A stretch of DNA of 46,666 nt from Pseudomonadota bacterium (lineage in GTDB: Bacteria; Pseudomonadota; Alphaproteobacteria; SHVP01). The stretch spans positions 1 through 46,666 of the forward strand of contig JAQBYN010000023.1 of NCBI GenBank assembly GCA_027622715.1, written 5' to 3'. Both the position numbers and the translations under genes were made by a program. Below the pieces are notes generated by a model. That model saw only the letters and a list, made by a program, of their open reading frames with translations. It was not told the DNA's origin and ran no database searches. This document shows positions 37,019 through 46,060 of the stretch, piece after piece. Each line of letters starts with the position of its first letter. The first letter of the stretch is position 1.

Positions 37019-39670
37019 TCACGCCGCGCCGCCTAGCGCCCGCTCAATGGCTGCCAGCGCATCGTCCAGCCGTGCGCCATCGGGCCCACCGGCTTGCGCC
37101 ATATCAGGGCGGCCGCCGCCGCCTTTGCCGCCGAGCGCCGCGGCACCAACCTGCACGAGATCGACCGCGCTAAAGCGGTCCAGGAGATCGGCCGTCACGC
37201 CCACGACTAACGCGGCTTTGCCGTCTGCGACCGTGGCGATGGCGACGACACCCGATCCCAATGTTTTTTTCGCATCGTCCGCCATACCCCGGAGCTCTTT
37301 TGCCGGCACCCCTTCTAGAGACCGTGCCGCGAACTTGATCCCGTTAACGTCGCGCACCTCGGCGGCGCCTTGGGAGCCACCGGATGCCATCGCCCGTCGG
37401 GTTTCAGAAAGCTCGCGCTCAAGCCGTTTGCGATCTTCGAGCAGGCCCGCAAGCCGGTTGCCCAGTTCGGCCGGGGACGCCTTGATGAGCGCCGCCGCCT
37501 CTCGAATCGCGTGGTCTTGTTCCTGGACGTAGGCCAGCGCACCGCTGCCTGTGACCGCCTCGATACGCCGCACGCCGGCGGCGACGGCGCCTTCTGAAAC
37601 GATCTTGAAGAACCCAATGTCGCCGGTCCGTGTTGCGTGCGTGCCACCACACAGTTCGACTGAGTAGCGATGGCCGTCGTCGCGCGACCCACCCATCGCC
37701 ACGACACGAACCTCGTCACCGTATTTCTCGCCGAACAAAGCCAAGGCGCCATGCTCGACCGCCTCTTCGGGGCTGGCCAAAACAGTCTCGACCGACGTGT
37801 TCCCGCGTACTTCCCCGTTCACCAGCTGTTCGACGCTGGTGACCTCCTCATCCGACAGCGCTTTGGGGTGACTGATGTCAAAGCGTAGGCGGTCCGGCGC
37901 AACCATCGACCCCTTCTGGGTAACATGCTCGCCCAAAACTTTGCGCAAGGCAGCATGGAGCAAATGAGTCGCCGAGTGATTGGCACGCAGCGCGCCGCGG
38001 CGATCCGCGTTGACCCGCATTTCCAATACGTCGCCATTTTTCACGGCGCCCCGCACGACCGTGCCGATATGAACGTGCAAGGCGCCAAGCATCTTGCGGG
38101 TATTGCTGATGGCAATTTCCACACCGTTGGCCCCGAAGAAAATCCCGGTATCGCCGACCTGTCCGCCGGACTCGCCGTAGAACGGCGTCTGATTCATCAC
38201 GATCGCAATGTCATTGCCCTCGTGCGCGGCATCAATCTCCGCTGCTTCGACGACCAATGCCGCGACCTGCCCTTCTGCAACCTCGGTGCCATAGCCGAGA
38301 AACTCGGTGGCACCGCTGCGCTCCCGAATCTCGAACCATACTTTGTCGGTCGCTTGCTCGCCCGACCCTGCCCACGCCGCGCGGGCATCGGCGCGCTGCT
38401 TTTCCATTGCGACGTTGAAGCCGTCGACGTCGACGCCGCGACCCTGCGCCCGCAAAGCGTCCTGAGTAAGGTCCAGCGGGAAGCCGTAGGTGTCGTAGAG
38501 CCGAAAAGCGACATCGCCAGGCAACGGTACGCCCTCGGCAATGCCCTGCACCTCTTCGTCCAATAGTCGCAGGCCGCGTTCCAGGGTGGTGCGGAATCGG
38601 CTTTCTTCGAGCTTCAACGTTTCCGTGATCAAGGCCTGGGCACGAATGAGTTCAGGATAATGCTGCCCCATTTCGCGGATCAGGGCCGGCACAAGACGCC
38701 ACATCAAAGGATCAGCCACCCCCATCAAATGGGCATGGCGCATGGCGCGCCGCATGATTCGCCGCAGCACATAGCCGCGACCTTCGTTGGACGGCATCAC
38801 CCCATCGGCCATCAAGAAACTGACTGAGCGCAGGTGATCGGCGACGACCCGGTGCGACACCGCATGCGGACCGTCGGCATCGGCGCCGCTGACCTCGGCG
38901 GAAGCCACAATCAGGTTGCGCATCAGATCGATGTCATAGTTATCGTGGTGGCCCTGAAGCACCGCAGCGAGCCGCTCCAACCCCATCCCAGTATCGATCG
39001 ACGGTTTTGGCAACGCGACCTTGTCGCCGTTTGGCATTTCTTCGAACTGCATGAAGACCAGGTTCCAAATCTCGATAAACCGGTCACCGTCTTCGTCCGG
39101 ACTGCCGGGCGGACCTCCGGGAATACCTTCGCCGTGATCGAAGAAAATCTCAGAGCACGGTCCGCACGGGCCAGTGTCCCCCATACGCCAATAGTTAGCA
39201 TCGGTCGGAATTCGTATGATCCGGTCATCAGACAGGCCTGCGACCTTCTTCCAAAGGACCGCTGCATCGTCATCTTCGTGGTAGACGGTCACTAGAAGCC
39301 GCTTGGCGTCGAGACCGTATTCCTTGGTGATTAAATTCCAGGCGAGCTCAATGGCTTGGTCCTTGAAGTAATCGCCGAACGAAAAATTGCCCAACATTTC
39401 GAAGAACGTGTGGTGGCGCGCGGTATAGCCGACGTTGTCGAGGTCGTTATGCTTACCCCCGGCGCGCACGCATTTTTGGCTGGAAACCGCGCGCGAGTAG
39501 GGCCGCGATTCAGCCCCGGTGAAGACGTTCTTGAATTGGACCATGCCCGCGTTGGTGAACAGCAAGGTGGGGTCGTTGTGCGGCACGAGGGCGCTCGACG
39601 AGACAACCGAATGGCCGTGACGCGCGAAATAATCAAGAAAGGCTGTTCGAATGTCGTTGACGCCGCTCAT
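37019..39670 (-). CDS. alaS: Alanine--tRNA ligase
   Basis: An 883-residue class II synthetase that charges tRNA-Ala. The N-terminal catalytic domain has [15 protein letters not shown] and [13 protein letters not shown]. The editing domain has the zinc-binding set in [13 protein letters not shown] and [15 protein letters not shown]. The C-terminal part ends in a Gly-rich [16 protein letters not shown] stretch typical of the C-Ala domain. Length is usual. A -10-like TAGAAT lies upstream, and the recA terminator sits before it, so it has its own transcript, probably with the channel gene. Confidence 0.97.
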   Translation of the reverse strand: MSGVNDIRTAFLDYFARHGHSVVSSSALVPHNDPTLLFTNAGMVQFKNVFTGAESRPYSRAVSSQKCVRAGGKHNDLDNVGYTARHHTFFEMLGNFSFGDYFKDQAIELAWNLITKEYGLDAKRLLVTVYHEDDDAAVLWKKVAGLSDDRIIRIPTDANYWRMGDTGPCGPCSEIFFDHGEGIPGGPPGSPDEDGDRFIEIWNLVFMQFEEMPNGDKVALPKPSIDTGMGLERLAAVLQGHHDNYDIDLMRNLIVASAEVSGADADGPHAVSHRVVADHLRSVSFLMADGVMPSNEGRGYVLRRIMRRAMRHAHLMGVADPLMWRLVPALIREMGQHYPELIRAQALITETLKLEESRFRTTLERGLRLLDEEVQGIAEGVPLPGDVAFRLYDTYGFPLDLTQDALRAQGRGVDVDGFNVAMEKQRADARAAWAGSGEQATDKVWFEIRERSGATEFLGYGTEVAEGQVAALVVEAAEIDAAHEGNDIAIVMNQTPFYGESGGQVGDTGIFFGANGVEIAISNTRKMLGALHVHIGTVVRGAVKNGDVLEMRVNADRRGALRANHSATHLLHAALRKVLGEHVTQKGSMVAPDRLRFDISHPKALSDEEVTSVEQLVNGEVRGNTSVETVLASPEEAVEHGALALFGEKYGDEVRVVAMGGSRDDGHRYSVELCGGTHATRTGDIGFFKIVSEGAVAAGVRRIEAVTGSGALAYVQEQDHAIREAAALIKASPAELGNRLAGLLEDRKRLERELSETRRAMASGGSQGAAEVRDVNGIKFAARSLEGVPAKELRGMADDAKKTLGSGVVAIATVADGKAALVVGVTADLLDRFSAVDLVQVGAAALGGKGGGGRPDMAQAGGPDGARLDDALAAIERALGGAA

Positions 39671-39810
39671 GCCGTTGTCCGTTCCCGACCGCCGGCGGCG
39701 GCCTTAAGCCTTTGGATTATCGTTATTCTATCACGCCGAGACGGTCGCTTTTAGCCCCAGGTACGGCGCGAAGTCCAGCCCATGAAGCGTACATGCCGTA
39801 ACGTCCGGGC

Positions 39811-39844
39811 AAAAAGAAACGCGCGGGCGTTGCGGCCCGCGCGT
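39811..39844 (-). terminator. Intrinsic terminator of recA
   Basis: On the minus strand ACGCGCGGGC and GCCCGCGCGT form a 10-bp stem across six bases, followed by TTTCTTTTT. It lies 35 bases after the recA stop and well before alaS. Confidence 0.85.
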
Positions 39845-39878
39845 CCAGTGGGAGAAAGGTCTTAGACGTCTTGGAGGG

Positions 39879-40967
39879 TTAGGCTTCCAGCGCCGTATCG
39901 GCGGCGTCAGTAACTTCGCCCGTGTCCGGATCGATTTCATCGCCGACAACCATGCCAGCATTGCTGCGGATCGCCGCTTCAATCGTGGCTGCAATCTCTT
40001 TGTTGGCGCGCAGGAATTGCTTGGCGTTCTCGCGCCCCTGACCAATGCGCTGGTCTTGATAGGAGAACCACGAGCCGGATTTGTCCACGACACCGGCCTT
40101 GACTCCGAGATCGACCAGCTCGCCGGATTTCGAAATGCCTTCGCCGTACATGATGTCGAATTCGACGACTTTGAACGGTGAGGCCACTTTGTTCTTCACC
40201 ACTTTGACCCGGGTCTGTGAGCCAACGACCTCATCCTTGTCCTTGATCGCGCCGATCCGGCGAATATCAAGGCGGACCGAGGCATAGAACTTCAGCGCGT
40301 TACCGCCCGACGTGGTTTCGGGGTTGCCGAACATGACGCCGATCTTCATCCGGATTTGGTTGATGAAGATGACCATGCAATTCGAGCGCGCGATCGATGC
40401 CGTCAGTTTGCGGAGGGCCTGGCTCATCAAGCGTGCTTGAAGACCGACGTGGGTATCGCCCATTTCGCCTTCAAGTTCCGCCCGCGGCACAAGGGCCGCA
40501 ACCGAATCGATAACCAGCACATCAACGGCACCCGAGCGAACCAACGTGTCGGCGATTTCAAGCGCCTGTTCGCCAGTGTCGGGCTGTGAAATCAGCAATT
40601 CTTCAACATCGACGCCCAATTTGCGGGCATAGGATGGGTCCAACGCATGCTCGGCATCCACAAATGCCGCGATCCCGCCCAAACGCTGGGCCTCAGCGGC
40701 GGTGTGGAGGGCAAGCGTTGTCTTTCCTGAGCTTTCCGGGCCGAAAATCTCGACGATCCGGCCCTTCGGCAAACCGCCGATACCGAGCGCGATATCGAGA
40801 CCGATCGAGCCGGTCGAGATCCCTTCGACCTCAATCACCTGGTCGGTCCCGAGCTTCATGACCGAGCCTTTGCCGAAAGCCCGCTCGATCTGGCTCAGAG
40901 CCGCGTCCAGCGCCTTTTTCCTATCCATCGAGTCCTTTCCCACGACCCGCAATGCAACATCTGACAT
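39879..40967 (-). CDS. recA: Recombinase RecA
   Basis: The 362-residue strand-exchange protein and LexA coprotease. Walker A is GPESSGKTT (76-84), the Walker B region [22 protein letters not shown], and loop L2 [21 protein letters not shown]. The C-terminus is acidic ([21 protein letters not shown]), as usual. The ATG at 40967 has an AAGGAG site. Upstream at 41046-41089 a promoter overlaps SOS-like boxes, so LexA control is likely. The lexA gene is not in the window. Confidence 0.97.
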   Translation of the reverse strand: MSDVALRVVGKDSMDRKKALDAALSQIERAFGKGSVMKLGTDQVIEVEGISTGSIGLDIALGIGGLPKGRIVEIFGPESSGKTTLALHTAAEAQRLGGIAAFVDAEHALDPSYARKLGVDVEELLISQPDTGEQALEIADTLVRSGAVDVLVIDSVAALVPRAELEGEMGDTHVGLQARLMSQALRKLTASIARSNCMVIFINQIRMKIGVMFGNPETTSGGNALKFYASVRLDIRRIGAIKDKDEVVGSQTRVKVVKNKVASPFKVVEFDIMYGEGISKSGELVDLGVKAGVVDKSGSWFSYQDQRIGQGRENAKQFLRANKEIAATIEAAIRSNAGMVVGDEIDPDTGEVTDAADTALEA

Positions 40968-41045
40968 CGAGCACTCCTTCTTATTTCACAGCGCCTTCGG
41001 CATTCCTAGTCCCGTCCAGATGCGCCGTCCGGCACGAGTTGGAGC

Positions 41046-41089
41046 AATGTACATGCTTTGTTCTCATCGTCAATGTTTTCTTTTTGTTC
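41046..41089 (-). promoter_or_regulatory. recA promoter with two SOS-like boxes
   Basis: On the minus strand TTGACG (41073-41068) and TACATT (41051-41046) are 16 bases apart. On the plus strand GTAC-N7-GTTC (41049-41063) overlaps the -10 and spacer, and GTTT-N7-GTTC (41075-41089) abuts the -35. Both differ by one base from the alphaproteobacterial GTTC-N7-GTTC LexA box. Confidence 0.6.
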
Positions 41090-41220
41090 TCGTTGGCATA
41101 ATGCCGTTCGACCCTCCAGGCTATGGCGGGTTCAGGTCGGTTTTTTCAGTGGATGATGGGCGGGCGACGTAAGGACCACCGAGGGACGCGCCCCCAATTG
41201 CCCCTAATCGGGCTGGGGAC

Positions 41221-42351
41221 CTAGGCGCCACCAAGGCGGCGGTAGATGTAGTCCGGCGCACCGGTCGCGGAATCGGTCACCGCGATGTCGAAAATGATGT
41301 CGTGCACGGGCGATTTTTGGCACGCCGGATCAGTCTCGGCGGCGTTGCCAGTCAGGGCGAACGCCTGACAGCGGCACCCCCCTAAGTCGATCTCGCGTTG
41401 ATCGCAGGTTTTGCACAGCGGTGGCATCCAGTCCGTGCCTCGATAAAGATTCAGGGCGGGCGAGTTTTCCCAGATCCAGGCAAGCGAATAGTCGCGGATC
41501 GATTCGAATTGCAACCCGGTGATGCTCTCCGCGGCATGACAGGGAAGAACCTTCCCGGCCGGGCTGATGTTGAAGAACCGCCGGCCCCATCCGTCCATGC
41601 ACTTCTTCGGCCGGCGGGCATAGTAATCTGGCACGACGTAATCGATGGTCAGCACCCCTTTGAGGCGTTCGCGGGCGGCCTCAACGGTTGCGGTCGCGTC
41701 CTGCAATTGCTCAAGCGTCGGCATCAGAGACGCGCGGTTCTTCAACGCCCATCCGTAGTATTGGACGTGGGCCACCTCGAGACGGGCGGCCTCCAGCTCA
41801 ACCGCAAGGTCGATCAGACCTGCCAAGTTGTGCAAATTCTGACGGTGAACCACCGCATTCATCGTGAGCGGCAGACCGACCTTTCGGATGGCGCGGGCCA
41901 CGGATAATTTTCGGCGATGACCGTCTTTGATGTTGCCGATGCGGTCGGCGTTGGCCGCGTCGGCATCCTGGATACTGAGTTGCACGTGGTCGAGACCGGC
42001 ATCGAACAGGCGTTGGAGCTTGTCTTCATCGAGCAGGACACCTGATGTGATGAGGTTTGTGTAGAGACCGATTCCGGCAGCGTGCCGGACAAGTTCTTCC
42101 AAATCCTTACGGGCGGTTGGCTCGCCGCCGGAAAAATGAATCTGAAGGACGCCAATATCCACCGCCTCGTTCATCGCCCGGATCCAGTCAGCGGTCGGGA
42201 GCTCCGCGTTAGCCCGTTCGAGTTCCAGCGGGTTGGAGCAGTAAGGGCATTGCAGCGGGCATCGGTGGGTCAATTCCGCCAAGATCGCGATGGGCGGCAG
42301 CATCCGCGCTTGCGCCTCTGCCACGTTTTCCAATTGTACGATGTCGTCCAC
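41221..42351 (-). CDS. pqqE: PQQ synthesis radical SAM enzyme PqqE
   Basis: A 376-residue radical SAM protein that links Glu and Tyr of the PqqA peptide by a C-C bond. The SAM cluster motif is Cys31-x3-Cys35-x2-Cys38 (CPLQCPYC). The C-terminal SPASM part has a set of further cysteines for auxiliary clusters (LPCHAAESI, CKTCDQREIDLGGCRCQ). The GTG start gives a short N-terminal extension; a Met at residue 17 is the alternative. It is the last gene of pqqABCDE, ten bases after pqqD. Confidence 0.95.
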   Translation of the reverse strand: MDDIVQLENVAEAQARMLPPIAILAELTHRCPLQCPYCSNPLELERANAELPTADWIRAMNEAVDIGVLQIHFSGGEPTARKDLEELVRHAAGIGLYTNLITSGVLLDEDKLQRLFDAGLDHVQLSIQDADAANADRIGNIKDGHRRKLSVARAIRKVGLPLTMNAVVHRQNLHNLAGLIDLAVELEAARLEVAHVQYYGWALKNRASLMPTLEQLQDATATVEAARERLKGVLTIDYVVPDYYARRPKKCMDGWGRRFFNISPAGKVLPCHAAESITGLQFESIRDYSLAWIWENSPALNLYRGTDWMPPLCKTCDQREIDLGGCRCQAFALTGNAAETDPACQKSPVHDIIFDIAVTDSATGAPDYIYRRLGGA

Positions 42352-42361
42352 CCTTGGCCTC

Positions 42362-42658
42362 TCAGTCGGCGCCGTTGATAAGGAAACCCTTGTCCGCGAG
42401 ATCTTGCAGCATGGCCTTTACATCCGTGCCGATGACCTCGCGGTCCGCGGCATACCGCTCGGCCAAATCGTCGACGATGACCGCGATGGTCTTCACGCCG
42501 TCACACGAGCGGACAATTTCTATTGCTGTTTCATCCGGCACGAGAACCCGCTCGGGGGCCAGCAGTATCCAGGCGTCGCGGGTCTTGTCGTGCCGCAATT
42601 TGACGTGGCGCGGCAGACAGGGCCGCGACTCTTCTCCAACGATGTAGCGTTCGGCCAT
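42362..42658 (-). CDS. pqqD: PqqA-binding chaperone PqqD
   Basis: A 98-residue peptide-binding protein that presents PqqA to PqqE. It has the RiPP-recognition fold with PCLPRHVKLRHDKTRDAWILLAPERVLVPDETAIEIV and a C-terminal helix ending DLADKGFLING. It starts two bases after the pqqC stop and ends ten bases before pqqE. Confidence 0.93.
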   Translation of the reverse strand: MAERYIVGEESRPCLPRHVKLRHDKTRDAWILLAPERVLVPDETAIEIVRSCDGVKTIAVIVDDLAERYAADREVIGTDVKAMLQDLADKGFLINGAD

Positions 42659-42660
42659 AG

Positions 42661-43410
42661 CTAGGCCCGCGGCACGAACGCGCCCGGCGGCACATAACCT
42701 GGTTCAACATAGGCGAAGTGAAGCGCGTCCAACTGGGCCCACAGAATATCAGTCTTGAGAATCAAGGCGTCACACACCCTGCGTCGCGCCTCGGGCGTGG
42801 TGGCGTTTTCCTTGACGTAGCTCAACGCGAATTGCGAATCGCGCGGCGCCTGGGTCAAACGGGCATCGAAATAGGACATGGTTTTCTTGGTGATGAAGGG
42901 ATATTGCGCCAGCATCGAGCTCACGCGTTCACCGATGATCGAGGGCGCGAACAACTCGGTCAACGAAGACGCGATCGCCTCCAGCAACGACGATTCGCGA
43001 ACGAAACGAACGTAGGTATCGACCGCGAACTTGGTTGCGGCCAAGATCGTTCGTTCGCTGACCACTTCCTCGCGGTCCAAGCCAAGGTCCGCACACATGT
43101 CGAGCCAGCGGGCAATACCACCCTGCCCTTCGCGCGTACCGTCATGGTCGATCACGCGCTGAGCCCACTCGCGGCGCAGGTCGGGGTCGGACACCCGGGA
43201 CATTAGCGCGGAGTCCTTCATGGGAATCCGGCTCTGATAGTAATAACGGTTCAACGCCCACGCTTGGATCTGCCCCTTCGTGAGCTTTCCATCGCGCATC
43301 AGATGATGGAACGGATGGTTGTTATGGTAGCGCTCTTTGCCAATGGCCAGCAGCGCCGCTTCAAGCGCCTCGGGGGTTTCAAGTGTGTTGATTCGATTGA
43401 CGACGTTCAC
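42661..43410 (-). CDS. pqqC: Pyrroloquinoline-quinone synthase PqqC
   Basis: Cofactor-free oxidase that does the last ring closure and eight-electron oxidation to PQQ. I chose the GTG at 43410 (GTGA overlap with the pqqB stop), giving ~249 residues; a longer frame to 43446 lies inside pqqB. Family stretches include YHNNHPFHHLMRDGKLTKGQIQAWALNRYYYQSRIP, the active-site region DHDGTREGQGGIARWL, and the late YVEPGYVPPGAF. The helical bundle and His/Arg/Tyr set are as in characterised PqqC. Confidence 0.94.
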   Translation of the reverse strand: MNVVNRINTLETPEALEAALLAIGKERYHNNHPFHHLMRDGKLTKGQIQAWALNRYYYQSRIPMKDSALMSRVSDPDLRREWAQRVIDHDGTREGQGGIARWLDMCADLGLDREEVVSERTILAATKFAVDTYVRFVRESSLLEAIASSLTELFAPSIIGERVSSMLAQYPFITKKTMSYFDARLTQAPRDSQFALSYVKENATTPEARRRVCDALILKTDILWAQLDALHFAYVEPGYVPPGAFVPRA

Positions 43411-44339
43411 GCCACGATCTCCGTTCCGTCGAGGGGAATTTCCCAACCCGCCCGTTCGAGCTCGGCCCGTTCCGCCGAACCGGCAATTAGCGCCGGGTTC
43501 GAGTTGTTAATATGCAGAAATACTTTTCGGCGAATGCCTAGAGAAGCAAGCGCCGCAATGGTGCCTTCCGGGCCCGACATACTCAGGTGACCCATTCGCT
43601 GACCGGTCTTGGTCCCGAGGTCAGCGACCCGCATTTCATCGTCGGCCCAAAGCGTACCGTCGAAGAACACGAGCGGCGCGCTGCGCAGGCGCTCCGACAC
43701 AGCCGGGACCACAGCGGCGCAATTTCCGACAAAGAAGAAGGAGGCGCCGCTCGCGAGCTCCGTCACTTCAAGCCCGATCGTATCGCCCTCGGTGGTACCG
43801 AAAGAACTGCCTGCCTTTTCGTCTTCGAGGTAGAGCGCCACCTTTCCCGGCACAGGAAAAGCCCTAACTTCCAATCCGGAGGGCGTCCCATTGGCAAGTT
43901 GGAGCGGAAAGGCCTTGTCCAGGGTAATCGGTAGACGCGGCACCAGGTCACGACGCACGACGTCGAAAATCTTGTTCTCATCGAGCACGCGCAAGACCCT
44001 GGGATGGGCGTGAATTGTGAAGGGCGTGCCTTCGCGCAAATTCAACAATCCGGCCACCGCATCGACATCGCCATTCGTCAGCAAGACACCGGCGATCGGA
44101 CTGGAACGCCGACCACCGTTAGGGTGCAGCGCGGGATTGTCATTGATTTGTTGTCGGAGGTCCGGCGACGCGTTGACCAGAAACCAGTTGTCGCCGTCTC
44201 CGCTGAATGCGATCGACGCTTGAAGCGCCGGGATCGCCTTGGTGTCGTCACTCCGTGCGCGACGGCACCCTTCGCAGTTACAGTTCCACTGCGGAAAGCC
44301 GCCCCCGGCCGCCGCGCCGAGCACAAGCACGCGTAGCAT
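43407..44339 (-). CDS. pqqB: PQQ biosynthesis protein PqqB
   Basis: A 310-residue metallo-beta-lactamase-fold enzyme that hydroxylates the Tyr of the PqqA-derived intermediate. The N-terminus MLRVLVLGAAAGGGFPQWNCNCEGCRRAR is a hallmark of PqqB, with Cys residues for a structural metal. The canonical MBL HxHxDH is degenerate, as in the family (LLTNGDVDAVAGLL). The end has FLHINNSNP. Its TGA overlaps the pqqC GTG. It is preceded by pqqA, 39 bases upstream. Confidence 0.95.
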   Translation of the reverse strand: MLRVLVLGAAAGGGFPQWNCNCEGCRRARSDDTKAIPALQASIAFSGDGDNWFLVNASPDLRQQINDNPALHPNGGRRSSPIAGVLLTNGDVDAVAGLLNLREGTPFTIHAHPRVLRVLDENKIFDVVRRDLVPRLPITLDKAFPLQLANGTPSGLEVRAFPVPGKVALYLEDEKAGSSFGTTEGDTIGLEVTELASGASFFFVGNCAAVVPAVSERLRSAPLVFFDGTLWADDEMRVADLGTKTGQRMGHLSMSGPEGTIAALASLGIRRKVFLHINNSNPALIAGSAERAELERAGWEIPLDGTEIVA

Positions 44340-44378
44340 GTTGCTCTCGTCTAGGCGGTGCGGGGGCGAGCCTACGAT

Positions 44379-44456
44379 TTAGATTTCGGCGCAGACGTAG
44401 AGATTGATTTCCATGCCCACACTGATTTCACGAACTTTAGGTGCATTCCACAACAT
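44379..44456 (-). CDS. pqqA: PQQ precursor peptide PqqA, 25 residues
   Basis: A gene of only 26 codons encoding the peptide from which PQQ is made. It reads MLWNAPKVREISVGMEINLY followed by VCAEI. The Glu and Tyr used to build PQQ are in E-I-N-L-Y (Glu16, Tyr20), the invariant ExxxY. An AAGGAGA ribosome site stands six bases before the ATG. It lies 39 bases before pqqB and completes pqqABCDE. Confidence 0.95.
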   Translation of the reverse strand: MLWNAPKVREISVGMEINLYVCAEI

Positions 44457-44597
44457 AACGTTCTCCTTGGTCAAAGTTGACGACGGATCATCATCGCAGC
44501 GCTGGGCCGAAGATATCTATCGAAGGGATTGAACGGGCCTATCGCAACAATAGCCCAATGGTCTTTATTGGATTTCCGAATGACCGATTGGACAGCC

Positions 44598-45590
44598 CTA
44601 GACCACCTTTGCTGGCTCACTAGCATCCGACCCGGCCTCTCGAGCGAGAAATGGCGGTGTCGCCTCAATCGCGGGCAATTCAATCGCGGCGCCTTCTTCG
44701 GCAAGCAGACGCAGAAATGTCGCGTAGGGCTCGACCCGTCGATATTGCTGGGGAACCAGCGCTACTGTATGCCGCTCCGGTCGTTTGACCCGATAGAGCG
44801 ATACATTTAAGCGGGCGTGAACCGTTAGCGCCGGCACCAGCGCTACCCCCAGACCTGCCTCGACCAACGCCAAGGCGACTTCGTAGGTTCCCACCTGTGC
44901 AACCACTTGGTGGCGCGGAAGCACATCGCGATACCACTGGGCGACCCGCGCTTGGTGAGCAGATCCGAACCGAAACTGAACGCAGCGATTGAGTATCCCC
45001 TGCGCGCGGCTGTCGAGATCGCTTTCGACGTCTCCAACATTTGACAGGTCCAGCCCAACCGGCGTCGCCAGGACATAGGGATCCTTGCACACATCGACTG
45101 ACGGGTAGGCGACGCTATCGCCAGACAGCGAATTGACGGATAGCACGGCGACGTTGATTTGCCGACCGTAGAGCATATCGAGGGCCTCCCCCGGCGGCAG
45201 TTCGTGCACGTCAATTTCGACATGCGGAAACTTTTCGCTCATGCGAGCAAGCGTGCGCGGGAGAACCGCCTGGGCAATGGAGTTGAGCGCCCCGAGAACG
45301 ATCGGTCCGCGGCTTCCATCACTGAGGGCCCGCAGACCGGTTTCCGCTTCGTCCGCCTGAGCAAGAATCGTTTCGGCTTTCCGGAGTAGAAATTCACCGC
45401 CGCCGGTCAACGTCAGTCGGTTGCCAATGCGATCGAAAAGTGGCGTACCGAGGCTTTCTTCAAGCTTCGCGATCTGTTGAGAGACCGTTGGCTGCGCGAG
45501 ACCTAATTGTTTGCTCGCCTGGGTCAAAGATTTTGCGTGTGCCACGGCCCACAGGATTCGCAACTGATGAAGTGTCATGCCGTTGCTCAT
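44598..45590 (-). CDS. LysR family transcriptional regulator
   Basis: A 330-residue LysR regulator. I chose ATG 45590 (MSNGMTLHQLRILWAVAHAKSLTQASKQLGLAQPTVSQQIAKLEE), where the winged helix begins and a GAGGGGGA site stands upstream; an open frame extends to 45794 but its text is unrelated. The helix-turn-helix covers ~19-50 and the substrate-binding domain ~90-300. It lies 141 bases upstream of pqqA on the same strand, so it may regulate pqq genes, though LysR genes more often sit divergent to their targets. The effector is unknown. Confidence 0.88.
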   Translation of the reverse strand: MSNGMTLHQLRILWAVAHAKSLTQASKQLGLAQPTVSQQIAKLEESLGTPLFDRIGNRLTLTGGGEFLLRKAETILAQADEAETGLRALSDGSRGPIVLGALNSIAQAVLPRTLARMSEKFPHVEIDVHELPPGEALDMLYGRQINVAVLSVNSLSGDSVAYPSVDVCKDPYVLATPVGLDLSNVGDVESDLDSRAQGILNRCVQFRFGSAHQARVAQWYRDVLPRHQVVAQVGTYEVALALVEAGLGVALVPALTVHARLNVSLYRVKRPERHTVALVPQQYRRVEPYATFLRLLAEEGAAIELPAIEATPPFLAREAGSDASEPAKVV

Positions 45591-46060
45591 GCATATCCCC
45601 CTCGCCCCTCTGCAGAGCGCCCCGTTTGATTCGATAGCAGGACCGACCCAAACGTCAAGGTACCCGGCAAACAACCTCACGGCCGGGCGGCCAGCGTTCG
45701 GGAAAATGAGTGAATTCGAATCGCGCTGCAGCCGAAGACGGAAACATGCGCGCGCGTCCCTAGAGCAACGCTGGGCCGGCAGCGTTGAGCACACCGGTAC
45801 TTTGTCTCATCGACCGGCAATCAAGATGGTGGACAAGGTCCCGATGGGACCTGAACGCCGATCCGCGGCCGCACCGTACGGCGTTTGTTCACACAAAAAC
45901 GCACGGGACGAACCCCCTGTTTCTTACGGGAGATTCCAGTGTTGTTCTAGTTTTGTTCGATCGCGCTATGCGTTCGCGCCCCACCTATGCACTGATGCAG
46001 AGGTGCACTAGCGGATCTGCGCCGTTGTGGGCTCGGCCAACCGTTAAGGCGAACGGTGCG
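45591..46060. other. 470-base non-coding stretch with short palindromes
   Basis: No gene is convincing here. Two perfect inverted repeats stand out: CAACGCTG-ggccgg-CAGCGTTG (45766-45787) and AGGTCCC-gat-GGGACCT (45836-45852). A third, ACCGTT-aaggcg-AACGGT, lies just after the flhB end. None has a T-run. Some may be operators or part of the lysR control region. Confidence 0.4.

Noticed and set aside
41160-41220. Intrinsic terminator after pqqE
   Set aside because: Only short C/G runs pair here and no T-run follows on the minus strand.
45591-45794. A 68-residue N-terminal extension of the LysR regulator
   Set aside because: The extra sequence has no similarity to the family and no ribosome site; the winged helix starts at the ATG at 45590.
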